From positions 372,001 through 436,000 of the forward strand of contig NZ_JAGGKS010000001.1 in NCBI RefSeq assembly GCF_017873955.1: a stretch of DNA of 64,000 nt. The letters run 5' to 3'. This document shows positions 1-8,924 of the stretch, piece by piece. Positions within the stretch are counted from its first letter, which is position 1, and every line of letters begins with the position of its first letter. This DNA comes from Sedimentibacter acidaminivorans. Its GTDB lineage: Bacteria > Bacillota > Clostridia > Tissierellales > Sedimentibacteraceae. Below the pieces are notes generated by a model, which made no database searches, was not told where the DNA came from, and saw only the letters and a list, made by a program, of their open reading frames with translations. Position numbers and translations under genes: made by a program.

Positions 1-314
1 ACATATGCCACAAACAGTTAAGCCCAACCCCACTTTCATCATATTTTCATAAAGTTTCATTGGTACCCAATACAATAATTCATGGTATTTTTCAGTCAAA
101 TTCAATTTATACAAACTCATATCATCATCAATCTATCAAGGAACCTGCGCCTGATTTTATCATATCAGCTAGAACTAGTGATGGTATTATTGAGGCTATT
201 GAATATGCAGGTGATATATTTATATTAGGTGTACAATGGCATCCTGAAATATTAAATAGTATTCACAAAGAAGCACTTTTAATTTTTAATAAATTTGTTA
301 ATGAATGCAGATAA
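1..314 (+). CDS. Gamma-glutamyl-gamma-aminobutyrate hydrolase-like peptidase C26, 3' end only
   Basis: This is the C-terminal part of a class I glutamine-amidotransferase-like hydrolase (PuuD/peptidase C26 family), which cleaves gamma-glutamyl amides. The frame is open to the left edge (first codon at 3), so the start and the catalytic Cys lie outside the window. A TTG at 60 is only an internal Leu. Visible marks are NSYHHQ, then a DGIIEAIE segment, then GVQWHPE, which carries the His and Glu of the catalytic triad in this family. It ends at a TAA followed by a strong hairpin at 328-359. The physiological substrate cannot be told from this fragment. Confidence 0.85.
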   Translation, partial: ICHKQLSPTPLSSYFHKVSLVPNTIIHGIFQSNSIYTNSYHHQSIKEPAPDFIISARTSDGIIEAIEYAGDIFILGVQWHPEILNSIHKEALLIFNKFVNECR

Positions 315-327
315 CTGAATAAACTAA

Positions 328-359
328 AAATACCCATATTATTTTACATATGGGTATTT
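328..359. terminator. Bidirectional rho-independent terminator
   Basis: A perfect 12-bp stem (AAATACCCATAT with ATATGGGTATTT) around an 8-nt loop sits between two convergent genes. A/T-rich flanks on both sides let it end the C26 hydrolase transcript on + and the LCP transcript on -. Confidence 0.8.
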
Positions 360-391
360 AGCTCTTATATACTTTATTCCATTGTTTGTAT

Positions 392-1369
392 TTATTCATT
401 TTCTGTTTCATCAGTTAGTTGTACACCATAAAGTTTATACAACAACTTTGTTATTTCTTCCCCATCTGGGATATAAAAGGATAACCCGCCCATATATTTA
501 GCAGTTCCCGGCATTATCGTCGTATTAATGTTTTCTTTTGAAAAACCTATAGCATCGCCTCCAAGTCCCAAAAGCTCTGTTAATGTAAAATTAGTTTTTA
601 CATAAGGATATACAGAATTAATTACACTAGGAAGTTTAAGACTTAAGGCTTTTCCTATTGCAGATTTCACAAATTCCTGTTGTGTCTCTATTCTTCCTAC
701 ATCACCCTCAATATATCCAGGATATCCTGGGTCACCTTTTCTAAATCGCAAAAATTCCATAGCTTTATCGCCATAAATTATTTGATTACCTGCATTAATA
801 TTTATATATAATGGTGGTGTATCATATGGATCAGTATACTTCATATGAAAAGGAACATTAAATTCAACTCCACCTACAGCATCTACTGCTGCTCTTACAC
901 CTTCATAATCAATAGATACATATTTGTCTATTGGTATTTTTGTCAAATCTTCTACTGCTTCCATTACAGCTTGTTGTCTATTTTCATCTGTTCCATAAAT
1001 TGAATTTATTTTCATGAATTCAGAATATTTAGCATATCCTTCTCTTGGATAATATGTGTCTCTAGGAACAGATATAATATCTACCTTTTTATTAATTCTA
1101 TCATAACTTGCTATCATTAAGGTATCTGATCTATACCCCTCAAGTCCCAAAAGCAAAACATTTACCCTCTTACTTTTCTTCATAGCCTTTTCTAATGGAG
1201 TATCAAACTCCGTGATGTCATCTTTATTGTCAATATCGGAATCTTTATTAGGAACCTCTATTGCTATTCCCTCCGGGTTAAAGAACTTAACATATGTAAA
1301 AATCCCTGTAAATACAACCATAGAAAAAATTAGTAATGATACAAAAAAAACTTTAAAAAACTGATTCAT
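392..1369 (-). CDS. LytR-CpsA-Psr (LCP) family protein
   Basis: LCP proteins are membrane-anchored phosphotransferases that attach teichoic acids or other glycopolymers to peptidoglycan on the outer face of the membrane. A short cytoplasmic N-terminus is followed by one membrane segment (VFFVSLLIFSMVVFTGIF). The extracellular LCP domain shows the family blocks LLLGLEGYRSDTLMIASYD, ISVPRDTYYP, DAVGGVEFNVP and FLRFRKGD, with the Arg/Asp residues that bind polyprenyl-pyrophosphate. I chose the ATG at 1369 because AAAGGTGG lies 10 nt upstream; a longer reading frame to 1435 has no ribosome site and overlaps the previous gene. It is the downstream member of a tandem paralogous pair. The polymer attached is unknown. 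Confidence 0.9.
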   Translation of the reverse strand: MNQFFKVFFVSLLIFSMVVFTGIFTYVKFFNPEGIAIEVPNKDSDIDNKDDITEFDTPLEKAMKKSKRVNVLLLGLEGYRSDTLMIASYDRINKKVDIISVPRDTYYPREGYAKYSEFMKINSIYGTDENRQQAVMEAVEDLTKIPIDKYVSIDYEGVRAAVDAVGGVEFNVPFHMKYTDPYDTPPLYININAGNQIIYGDKAMEFLRFRKGDPGYPGYIEGDVGRIETQQEFVKSAIGKALSLKLPSVINSVYPYVKTNFTLTELLGLGGDAIGFSKENINTTIMPGTAKYMGGLSFYIPDGEEITKLLYKLYGVQLTDETENE

Positions 1370-1431
1370 TTCATGTGGTCCACCTTTCAGTAAGTAAATA
1401 AAAAAAATTATATCATAGTTGCCTTTATATT

Positions 1432-2418
1432 TCAATTGTTTTCGGAAGTACCTTGATTTTCTTGATTTTCTTCGCCATTGTTCATACCATACATATCATA
1501 TGCAATTTTTTTTATACCATCGACATTTGGTATATAAAACGATAGTCCTTCTAATGGTGTTTCCTCGCCAGGCAATACTTGTACGCTAATGTTATCAGTT
1601 GTGAAACCTATAACTTTTCCTGCCAAGCTCAAAAGTTCGTTAAGAGAAAAATTTGTTTGGACATTAGAATACGCTTCCTTTATTACAGCAGGCAATTTAA
1701 TACTCAAAACTCTTTTTGCTGCTGATTTAATAAACTGTTGCTGTGCTTCTATTCTACCCAGATCTTGATTAGCATATCCTTTTCTAAATCTCAAAAATTT
1801 TAGCGATTTTTCCCCATCTAATATTTGTAATCCCTCTGGTATATCTATATTAAGTGGAGGATCATCATACGGGTCACTATACTGCATATGAAAAGGAACA
1901 TTTACTTCAACTCCACCTATAATATCAATGCATGATACAACACCAGCATAATCAAAAATAACATGTTTTTCAATAGGAATCCCCAATATTTCCTGAACTG
2001 CATTTGTTAGTCCTTCTATTCCTTCTTGAGCATATACTGCATTTATTTTTTTCGAATCTGGCCTATCATTATCCCTAGGGTAATATGTATCTCTTGGAAT
2101 TGATATAAGATCTGCAATTTTTTCTTCTGAATCATAACTTGCTACCATAATGGTGTCAGTTCTCAAACTTTCAAGACCAACAACAAGGACATTAATCCTT
2201 TTACTTTTTTTTACAATTCTACCAAAGGCAGTGTTGTAATCATATGTAGATGAAAGCAAATCATTATTATCACTACTTATATCTACATTTATACCTTTAA
2301 CTATGCCAACAACAATATCCTTATCAACAAATAAAATATATCCCAGCACTGTTACACTCATCAAAACTACAAATAAAACAATTGACGATAAAAATATCTT
2401 TAAAAAGTGTTTTATCAT
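1432..2418 (-). CDS. LytR-CpsA-Psr (LCP) family protein, paralogue
   Basis: This is the upstream member of the LCP pair, with the same architecture: one N-terminal membrane helix (IFLSSIVLFVVLMSVTVLG) and an extracellular domain with VVGLESLRTDTIMVASYD, ISIPRDTYYP, DIIGGVEVNVP and FLRFRKGY. The start is the ATG at 2418, preceded by AGGAAGAGG at 4-5 nt; the frame runs open to 2493 without a better site. A C-terminal tail rich in Asn, Glu and Gln follows the domain. The stop lies 62 nt before its neighbour's start, so the two are probably co-transcribed. The similarity points to gene duplication, perhaps with split substrate roles. Confidence 0.9.
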   Translation of the reverse strand: MIKHFLKIFLSSIVLFVVLMSVTVLGYILFVDKDIVVGIVKGINVDISSDNNDLLSSTYDYNTAFGRIVKKSKRINVLVVGLESLRTDTIMVASYDSEEKIADLISIPRDTYYPRDNDRPDSKKINAVYAQEGIEGLTNAVQEILGIPIEKHVIFDYAGVVSCIDIIGGVEVNVPFHMQYSDPYDDPPLNIDIPEGLQILDGEKSLKFLRFRKGYANQDLGRIEAQQQFIKSAAKRVLSIKLPAVIKEAYSNVQTNFSLNELLSLAGKVIGFTTDNISVQVLPGEETPLEGLSFYIPNVDGIKKIAYDMYGMNNGEENQENQGTSENN

Positions 2419-2652
2419 TTCCTCTTCCTTTAGTATGTAATATCTTTTAATATAAAATCGTATTATTATATCATTTTTTTTCAGCTTTTTCAAATTTAAA
2501 TTTCATTAACGCTAAATTTATAAATATTCATTTTTACTCACCTTTTCCCATTCACGAAAAACATTTTCATTTGGTCATGTATTTTTTTTATTTACTCATA
2601 CCAGCACATGTAACAATCTAGAATTTTTTTTAACTTTTTTAATAAATATGTA

Positions 2653-2681
2653 TTGCATTTTTTCTAAAAAGCTGTTACAAT
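2653..2681 (+). promoter_or_regulatory. Sigma-A promoter of the first cold-shock gene
   Basis: TTGCAT, a 17-bp spacer and TACAAT lie about 35 nt upstream of the cold-shock start. The rest of the gap back to the divergent LCP gene (2419-2652) is AT-rich with no gene that I can see. Confidence 0.65.
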
Positions 2682-2715
2682 CATGGTATATTTTTAATAT
2701 CGGAGGATTTTTTTA

Positions 2716-2916
2716 ATGAAAACAGGAACAGTTAAATGGTTTGATTCTAAGAAAGGTTTTGGATTTATCTCTTGCGATGATGGAAATGATGTATTCGTAC
2801 ACTTCTCTGCAATAATGATAGATGGCTTCAAAACCTTGGAAGAAGGTCAAAAAGTTAATTTTGAGATCGTTGACGGCCAAAAAGGACCTCAAGCAAGCAA
2901 CGTTACTTTAGCGTAG
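2716..2916 (+). CDS. Cold-shock protein (CspA family)
   Basis: This is a 66-residue single cold-shock domain protein, the family's usual length. It binds single-stranded RNA and DNA and acts as an RNA chaperone in the cytoplasm. RNP1 (KGFGFI) and RNP2 (VFVHF) are intact, and the protein starts with the typical [15 protein letters not shown] pattern. The ribosome site CGGAGG lies about 9 nt before the ATG. It has its own promoter and is followed by a hairpin, and it stands in tandem with a second copy 162 bp downstream. Confidence 0.95.
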   Translation: MKTGTVKWFDSKKGFGFISCDDGNDVFVHFSAIMIDGFKTLEEGQKVNFEIVDGQKGPQASNVTLA

Positions 2917-3003
2917 TTGTGCTTTTTGTTTAGGAGAAATAATAAATTTTAATATAGATTGTTGTCATACATATATTAATATTGGTATTTCAAGGAAACA
3001 TGT

Positions 3004-3031
3004 AAAGAACTACTAAGATGTAGTTCTTTTT
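3004..3031 (+). terminator. Terminator between the two cold-shock genes
   Basis: A 10-bp stem (AAAGAACTAC with GTAGTTCTTT), a 6-nt loop and a run of T lie downstream of the first csp gene, so the two copies are at least partly separate transcripts. Confidence 0.75.
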
Positions 3032-3078
3032 CATTAAGTAACACAAAACTATATTTTAAAAAAATTTGGAGGGTTTTA

Positions 3079-3279
3079 ATGAAAACAGGAACAGTTAAGT
3101 GGTTTGATTCAGCAAAAGGATTTGGATTTATTTCTAGTGATGAAGGAAAAGATGTATTTGTTCATTTTTCAGCAATCGTTTCTAATGGTTTTAAAACTTT
3201 AGAAGAAGGCCAAAAAGTTACTTTCGAAGTAGTTGAAGGTGCTCGTGGACCTCAAGCAGCTAATGTATCTGTAGCTTAG
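3079..3279 (+). CDS. Cold-shock protein (CspA family), second copy
   Basis: This 66-residue cold-shock domain protein is nearly identical to the copy at 2716-2916, with RNP1 KGFGFI and RNP2 VFVHF intact and a good GGAGG ribosome site. Differences cluster in the loop after RNP2 (AIVSNGF against AIMIDGF) and near the C-terminus. A terminator follows at once. Cold-shock paralogues usually differ in expression timing rather than in biochemistry. Confidence 0.95.
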   Translation: MKTGTVKWFDSAKGFGFISSDEGKDVFVHFSAIVSNGFKTLEEGQKVTFEVVEGARGPQAANVSVA

Positions 3280-3303
3280 TCCAAAATCTATCACATTAAT
3301 ACA

Positions 3304-3343
3304 ACAAGACACATATTTCTAAAAAATATGTGTCTTGTTTTTA
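3304..3343 (+). terminator. Terminator of the second cold-shock gene
   Basis: A 15-bp perfect stem (ACAAGACACATATTT and its complement) with a 5-nt loop is followed by TTTTTA. It also lies just past the 3' end of the convergent ribokinase gene. Confidence 0.85.
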
Positions 3344-3352
3344 TTATAATTT

Positions 3353-4249
3353 TTAAAATAAATCTTCTAAGTTCTCTAATTGTTCAAGTGTTGGCATTCC
3401 ACTTTGCGCTCCAAGCTTCGTTATTGATAATGCAGCTGCCTTATTAGCAAACTTAATTGCTTCTTCAAGATTTTCACCTCTTACTAATGCTGACGCTAAT
3501 CCGCCATTAAATGTATCTCCAGCACCAGTAGTATCTAATATATCAACCTTATAAGCAGGAATAATTCTAATTTCTTCTCCGTCAAAGTATTTAACACCTT
3601 TTGATCCCATAGTTACAATTAACTTGTTTGGATATTGTCTTAATATATCATCTGTATTTTCCGAATTATCTTTTCCAAAAATTATTTTTAACTCATGTTC
3701 ATTAGGAGTTATATATGTGGAATTTTGAATTAAATTATCACTCAGTTTTAAAGCTGGCGCTGGATTAAGCATAACTTTTATATTATACTTCTTGCATAAT
3801 TCTACAGTATATTCCACAACTTCAACTGGTATCTCAAGCTGTATTAAAACTATATCAGCGTCTTGTATCACATATTTATTTTTATTTATAATTTCTTTAG
3901 TTAATTTATAATTTGATCCCGGTACTACTATTATGCTATTGTCACCTTCAGCCACAACAATATTTGCTACACCTGTTGGTACACTATTTATTTTTTCTAT
4001 ACAAGTAATATCGACATTCATTTCTTTCAAATTTTGTATAGAGAAGTCACCGTTACCATCAGAACCAACACACCCTATCATATAGCTGCTCGATCCTAAT
4101 TTACTGGCAGCTACAGCTTGGTTTGCACCTTTTCCACCTGGTATAGTATAAAAATTTTGTCCAAGAACTGTTTCCCCTGCATTTGGCCTGATTGATGAAG
4201 TGAAAACCATGTCTACATTTATACTTCCTATAACTACTACTTTTCTCAT
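3353..4249 (-). CDS. rbsK: Ribokinase
   Basis: Phosphorylates ribose to ribose 5-phosphate with ATP in the cytoplasm. It is a 298-residue PfkB-family kinase with the N-terminal GSINVDMVF strand, the GGKGANQAVAA sugar-binding motif and DTTGAGDTFNGG, which holds the anion hole and catalytic Asp. GGAGG lies 5-6 nt before the ATG at 4249. It is the last gene of the nucleoside operon, 29 nt after the nucleoside hydrolase, and would capture the ribose that enzyme frees. A related sugar kinase such as deoxyribokinase is a less likely alternative. Confidence 0.9.
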   Translation of the reverse strand: MRKVVVIGSINVDMVFTSSIRPNAGETVLGQNFYTIPGGKGANQAVAASKLGSSSYMIGCVGSDGNGDFSIQNLKEMNVDITCIEKINSVPTGVANIVVAEGDNSIIVVPGSNYKLTKEIINKNKYVIQDADIVLIQLEIPVEVVEYTVELCKKYNIKVMLNPAPALKLSDNLIQNSTYITPNEHELKIIFGKDNSENTDDILRQYPNKLIVTMGSKGVKYFDGEEIRIIPAYKVDILDTTGAGDTFNGGLASALVRGENLEEAIKFANKAAALSITKLGAQSGMPTLEQLENLEDLF

Positions 4250-4278
4250 AAAAACCTCCAGTTCTAGAAATACAAAAA

Positions 4279-5226
4279 TTATTTCATTATGTTATCTAAT
4301 TTATATAATTCACTAAGTAAAATTTCTGTAAATTTATCAGAATCTACCTCTAACAGAACTTTTGGATATGTTTCATCATAATTAACCCAATCTCTAACAT
4401 CGGCGACTGTATTTCCCCTATTTAATCCTTCTGAACAATCTACTTCTACTTTCATATGTCTATATTTGTATATTTCTGGATATAGCAGATACATTATGCT
4501 ACAAGCATCATGTATTGGTGTAAATTTTCCATTATTAACATGATCCCCTTTGAAATAAAAATCCAAGATTTTTCCACACATATGAGTAACTTTACCATTA
4601 CTTTTTAACAGACTATCCACATCTTCTCTATATAATCCAGTTGTGTGAGTAACATTTAATCCACTCATAACTATTGGTATTCCAGATTTAAACACAATGT
4701 TTGCCGCCTCTGGATCAGCCCACACATTAAATTCAGCTGAAGGAGTATAATTACCTACATCTGTAGAACCTCCCATTATAGATAAAAGCTCTATTTTCTC
4801 CACTACCTCTGGAAAAGTTTTAATTAGAAGAGCTATGTTTGTAAGTGGTCCAATCGGAACTAAAGTAACCATATCTTCACAGTTTAAAATAGTATCTCTT
4901 AAAAATGTTATAGCATTGTCCGAACTTAACTGAATTTTAGGTTCTGGCAATTCATAATCACCCATACCATTTTCTCCATGTACTTTGCTCACTACACATT
5001 TTTCTCTTAGCAAAGGACCTTTTTGTCCTTTAGCAATCTTAATATCTTTGTTAAAAAATGATATCAATTTAAGAGTGTTAGAGGTTACCTTTTCGATACT
5101 TTGATTTCCTGCAACTGTAGTTATCCCAAGAATATTAAGCTTATCCTCATTTGCTATTGCAAAAGATAGAGCTATAATATCATCAATTCCTGGGTCGCAA
5201 TCTATAATAATATTTCTTTTTTTCAT
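4279..5226 (-). CDS. Inosine-uridine-preferring nucleoside hydrolase family protein
   Basis: Hydrolyses the N-glycosidic bond of ribonucleosides to base plus ribose. The IunH-family Ca2+-binding signature DCDPGIDD sits at the N-terminus and the family's GPLTNIAL, AEFNVWADPEAA and GLNVTHTTGL blocks follow. I start at the ATG at 5226 with TTGGAG upstream; a TTG at 5238 overlaps that ribosome site. It lies between the transporter permeases and ribokinase in the nucleoside operon, so imported nucleoside can pass through hydrolysis to ribose and ribose 5-phosphate. Base preference cannot be read from the sequence. Confidence 0.9.
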   Translation of the reverse strand: MKKRNIIIDCDPGIDDIIALSFAIANEDKLNILGITTVAGNQSIEKVTSNTLKLISFFNKDIKIAKGQKGPLLREKCVVSKVHGENGMGDYELPEPKIQLSSDNAITFLRDTILNCEDMVTLVPIGPLTNIALLIKTFPEVVEKIELLSIMGGSTDVGNYTPSAEFNVWADPEAANIVFKSGIPIVMSGLNVTHTTGLYREDVDSLLKSNGKVTHMCGKILDFYFKGDHVNNGKFTPIHDACSIMYLLYPEIYKYRHMKVEVDCSEGLNRGNTVADVRDWVNYDETYPKVLLEVDSDKFTEILLSELYKLDNIMK

Positions 5227-5247
5227 TTTTATCTCCAATCTCTACCG

Positions 5248-6171
5248 TTACTTGCCGCTAAGTCTATGTCTTTTTTTCATTAAACTGTAGCTGTAAATTC
5301 CAAGTCCAATCAATGTAGTTGCATATGGAAGCATTTGAACTAATTCATATGGCAAGGATGCACCCATCTGCATTATATTTGAAAATGCTTGTGCTGCACC
5401 AAATAGAAGTGATACTAAAAAACCTCCTATAGGTGTATTTCCACCCATTGTACTTGCTGCTAAGGCAATAAAACCTCTTCCTGCACTCATATCTTTTGTA
5501 AAATATGTCATGTATCCTCCTGAAAGGAAAAATCCTCCCATAGCTGCAAGTAACCCACTAATAATCAATGCTGTAAATTGAATTTTTTGAGAACTTATAC
5601 CAACGGATTCAGCAGCATCTTTATTTTCACCTACTGCTCTAATTCTAAGCCCTAATGGTGTCTTATATAAAAATATATGAACAACTACTACCATAATCAA
5701 TGATATATATGTCAATATATTTTGATTTGAAATAATTTCACCTAAGAAAGGAATATTCTCTATTAATGGCAAAGCAACTCTAGGTAACTGTAAGCTTTTA
5801 ATTGAAGATGAAACACCTCTGTCTCCTGATACTGTAAGCATTAAAAAAACCGTTCCGCCTGTAGCTATTAAGTTTATTGCTATAGCAGCAAGTATCTCAT
5901 CAGTTTTAAGTTTAAGTACAAAAAACGCAAGTACAAAACCTATAAAACCACCTAAAATCATTGTTACAAAAAGACCTAACCACGCACTTTGAAATGCTGC
6001 ACTAAATAAAACTCCAAATAAAGCTGAGAAAAGCATAATACCTTCAAGTGCCATATTAATTATACCTGATTTAGAAGCAACTGCCGAAGCCAATGTTGCA
6101 AATAATATAGGTGTTGTTGCTCTTAATGCTGCATTAAAAAATTCTGGTGATAAAAGAGCATTTAAAATCAT
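5248..6171 (-). CDS. Nucleoside ABC transporter permease (YufQ/NupQ type)
   Basis: An inner-membrane permease of the BPD_transp_2 family that pairs with the 6173-7243 product to move nucleosides. The protein is strongly hydrophobic, with roughly eight to nine helices, and carries the YufQ-type loop YKTPLGLRIRAVGENKDAAESVGI that contacts the ATPase. Start: ATG at 6171 with GGAGG upstream; an in-frame TTG at 6180 would overlap that site. Only 1 nt separates it from the upstream permease stop, which suggests coupled translation. Confidence 0.9.
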   Translation of the reverse strand: MILNALLSPEFFNAALRATTPILFATLASAVASKSGIINMALEGIMLFSALFGVLFSAAFQSAWLGLFVTMILGGFIGFVLAFFVLKLKTDEILAAIAINLIATGGTVFLMLTVSGDRGVSSSIKSLQLPRVALPLIENIPFLGEIISNQNILTYISLIMVVVVHIFLYKTPLGLRIRAVGENKDAAESVGISSQKIQFTALIISGLLAAMGGFFLSGGYMTYFTKDMSAGRGFIALAASTMGGNTPIGGFLVSLLFGAAQAFSNIMQMGASLPYELVQMLPYATTLIGLGIYSYSLMKKRHRLSGK

Positions 6172-6172
6172 A

Positions 6173-7243
6173 TTATTCAACCTCCTTTACATTGCCTAAA
6201 GTAGCTTTTGCTTCTTTTGCTATCATTTTATGCTTATATTTACTTAAGAATTGTTCTGCTACAACTAAAAGTATTATTAACCCTTGTGTTATTATTACAA
6301 TTTCAGTTGCTACATCTGTAGAACGAGACATTATTGATGCCCCTGTTCTTAAATAAGCCAAGAAAAATGCTGCAAATGGTACATATAAAGGATTCTTTTT
6401 TGCTAGTGTTGTTATTATTATCGCATCCCAGCCATATCCTAATAGAGAAGTCCAAGAAAATCTACTATACATACCAAGAATTTCAACTCCTCCACCTAAT
6501 CCAATAACGAATCCACCAAGCAAGCTTGAAATTAACGTAATCTTTAACACATTAATACCTGAATACCTTGCAAAATCCTGATTTTCACCTGTAACTCTAA
6601 GTTCATAACCTAATTTAGTTTTGTATAAAAATACATATCCTAACAATGCTACAACAATAGCTATAAACAAGCCTATATGTATTCTTGTTCCAGCAAATAT
6701 TGTACTAAACTGTGTCATTTCAGGCACTGCATATGATACAACGGAGCCTGCTGAAGGATCTTTAATAAAATAGCTTAATATATAATTTGAAAAATACAAT
6801 ATCAAATAATTCATCATCAAGGATGAAACTAGAATGTCTGATTCGGTTTTTATTTTTAAAACTGCTGGTATTGCAGTGACTAATGAACCTGCTATACCTG
6901 CTAATAATATACAAACAATCGGGCTTATTCCAGCAGGGAGTGTTGTATTTAGAGCTATTACAGTAGCAACAAGTCCTCCTATATGAAACGACCCTTCTCC
7001 AGCTAAATTTATTTGATTAGCTGAAAACATAATACTTACCCCTACACCTGTAAATATTAATGGAATCATTGCCTCAATAACATTTCCAAAACGTCTTGTG
7101 CTTTCAAGTGGTCCTGTAAGCAACTTAACAACGGCTTTTACTGGCTCATGACTTGTAAGAAGTATTAATATAAATGAAATTAATAATGCAATTCCAACAG
7201 ATAGCAAAGTTCTAAGTATATTAAATTTAGTATTACTGTTCAT
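6173..7243 (-). CDS. Nucleoside ABC transporter permease (YufP/NupP type)
   Basis: Second permease of the nucleoside ABC system, BPD_transp_2 family, about 356 residues. It has many hydrophobic helices and the EAA-like cytoplasmic loop YKTKLGYELRVTGENQDFAR. Start: ATG at 7243 with GGAGGG 8 nt upstream, which overlaps the end of the ATPase gene by 11 nt and implies translational coupling; a longer frame to 7270 lacks a site. With its partner at 5248-6171 it forms the membrane channel. Confidence 0.9.
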   Translation of the reverse strand: MNSNTKFNILRTLLSVGIALLISFILILLTSHEPVKAVVKLLTGPLESTRRFGNVIEAMIPLIFTGVGVSIMFSANQINLAGEGSFHIGGLVATVIALNTTLPAGISPIVCILLAGIAGSLVTAIPAVLKIKTESDILVSSLMMNYLILYFSNYILSYFIKDPSAGSVVSYAVPEMTQFSTIFAGTRIHIGLFIAIVVALLGYVFLYKTKLGYELRVTGENQDFARYSGINVLKITLISSLLGGFVIGLGGGVEILGMYSRFSWTSLLGYGWDAIIITTLAKKNPLYVPFAAFFLAYLRTGASIMSRSTDVATEIVIITQGLIILLVVAEQFLSKYKHKMIAKEAKATLGNVKEVE

Positions 7244-8786
7244 ATATGATTCCCTCCAATCTGTCATCATGCTTAATTCCTAGCATATACTTTCCTAACT
7301 CTATTTCAGTGACACTATCTACATCTTTAAATACACCTGCAAACTTTCCTTTATACATAACAGCTAATCTATCACTTAATTCAAAAACCTCATTCAAATC
7401 TGCTGAAATAAGTATAACAGCACATCCTGCATCTCTATACTCTATAATTCTTTGTCTAATAAATGATGCTGCACCAACATCTATACCTCTAGTAGGTTGA
7501 TTTGCAATAATAATTTTGGGGTTAGTAGAAAATTCTCTTGCTACAACAACCTTCTGAATATTTCCTCCAGAAAGCATTCCTACATTTTGCTTAGATGATT
7601 TACATTTTACTAAATACTCTTTGATTAATTCGTTTACTCTTTCCTGAATTTTTTTAGACTTTAACATTACTTTTCCAGACAACTCTTTGCTATCAAATTG
7701 ATTAGATAATATATTATCTAAAATATTCATGTTTTTTGCACAACCAAGTGTCATTCTATCTTCTGGTATATGCGCCATACCGCTTTCTCTAATTTGTTTA
7801 ATACTATGTTTTTTTATATCTTCATCAAAAACAAGTATTTCACCGTTATATTTTTTATTAAGTCCTGTTATAGCCTCAACTAGATGACCTTGTCCATTTC
7901 CCTCAACTCCAGCTATTCCAAATATTTCTCCAGCCTTTAAGTCAAAAGATAAATCATCTACTCTTAAAACGCCTGTAGAACCTTTAACCGTTAGATTTCT
8001 AACTTTCATTACTGTATCTTTAAGTTCTATAGGTTTTTTATCAAAGGAAAGAACAACATCTCTACCAACCATGAGTCTAGACATTTCAGTAGTTGAAATA
8101 TCAGCTACATTGTGAGTACCTTTGCTTTTTCCATTTCTCATTATTGTTGCCCTATCGCAAATTTCTTTTATTTCGTCTAATTTATGAGATATGAAAATTA
8201 TTGTATGACCCTTTTCCTTAAGCTTTTTAAGCTGAATAAATAACTCATCTGTTTCTTGTGGAGTTAAAACTGCTGTTGGTTCGTCTAGTATTAAAACATC
8301 TGCACCTCTATACAACGCCTTTAAAATTTCCACTTTTTGTTTTATACCAACAGGAAGCTCTTCAACCTTAGATGTAACATCTATTTCAAAATTATACTTT
8401 TTAGCTATTTCTTTAGAAATTTCAACTGCCTTGTCCATATCAATAAACATTTTACTTTTTGCTGGTTCCACACCTAATACTATATTTTCTGCAACAGTTA
8501 GTGACGGAACAAGCATAAAATGTTGATGAACCATTCCAATACCTTTACTTATTGCATCTTGTGGAGATTTAACAGTAGTTTCTTTGTCATTTAAAATTAT
8601 TTGTCCCTGTTCTGGAGATTCAATACCAAACAAAACCTTCATAAGTGTAGATTTTCCTGCTCCATTTTCTCCCAACAAAGCATGTATTTCGCCTTTTATA
8701 AGTTCAAAAGTAACATCTTCTACAGCAACTACTCCATTAGGGTATATTTTCATTATGTGATTCATCTGCAACACTTTATTGCTCAA
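7233..8786 (-). CDS. Nucleoside ABC transporter ATP-binding protein (YufO/NupO type)
   Basis: A tandem ABC ATPase of 517 residues that powers nucleoside uptake. The first domain has Walker A GENGAGKST, a weak signature (LPVGIKQKVEIL) and Walker B VLILDEPTAVL. The second has a degenerate Walker A (GVEGNGQGH), signature LSGGNIQKVVVARE and IIIANQPTRGID. This asymmetry is normal for the RbsA/YufO group. The start is a TTG at 8786 with GGAGGG 7 nt upstream; the first internal ATG (eight codons in) lacks a site. A 138-bp gap with a stable hairpin separates it from the binding-protein gene. Confidence 0.9.
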   Translation of the reverse strand: MSNKVLQMNHIMKIYPNGVVAVEDVTFELIKGEIHALLGENGAGKSTLMKVLFGIESPEQGQIILNDKETTVKSPQDAISKGIGMVHQHFMLVPSLTVAENIVLGVEPAKSKMFIDMDKAVEISKEIAKKYNFEIDVTSKVEELPVGIKQKVEILKALYRGADVLILDEPTAVLTPQETDELFIQLKKLKEKGHTIIFISHKLDEIKEICDRATIMRNGKSKGTHNVADISTTEMSRLMVGRDVVLSFDKKPIELKDTVMKVRNLTVKGSTGVLRVDDLSFDLKAGEIFGIAGVEGNGQGHLVEAITGLNKKYNGEILVFDEDIKKHSIKQIRESGMAHIPEDRMTLGCAKNMNILDNILSNQFDSKELSGKVMLKSKKIQERVNELIKEYLVKCKSSKQNVGMLSGGNIQKVVVAREFSTNPKIIIANQPTRGIDVGAASFIRQRIIEYRDAGCAVILISADLNEVFELSDRLAVMYKGKFAGVFKDVDSVTEIELGKYMLGIKHDDRLEGIIYEQ

Positions 8787-8877
8787 TCCTTATCCCTCCA
8801 ATTTTTTTAATTAATAACTAACAATCGATAGCTAAAACTAGTTAGCAATTCTTAATTATTAATGATAGACTTGCAAT

Positions 8878-8902
8878 AGTCAGGTGGATATACCACCTGA
8901 CT
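8878..8902 (-). other. Intercistronic mRNA hairpin after the BMP lipoprotein gene
   Basis: A perfect 10-bp stem (AGTCAGGTGG with CCACCTGACT) with an ATATA loop lies 23 nt past the BMP stop codon. No T run follows on the coding strand, so it is more likely an mRNA 3'-end stabiliser or mild attenuator than a full terminator. Such hairpins are often placed to let a binding protein be made in excess of its transporter. Confidence 0.6.
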
Positions 8903-8924
8903 CACAATCATAGATAACTATATA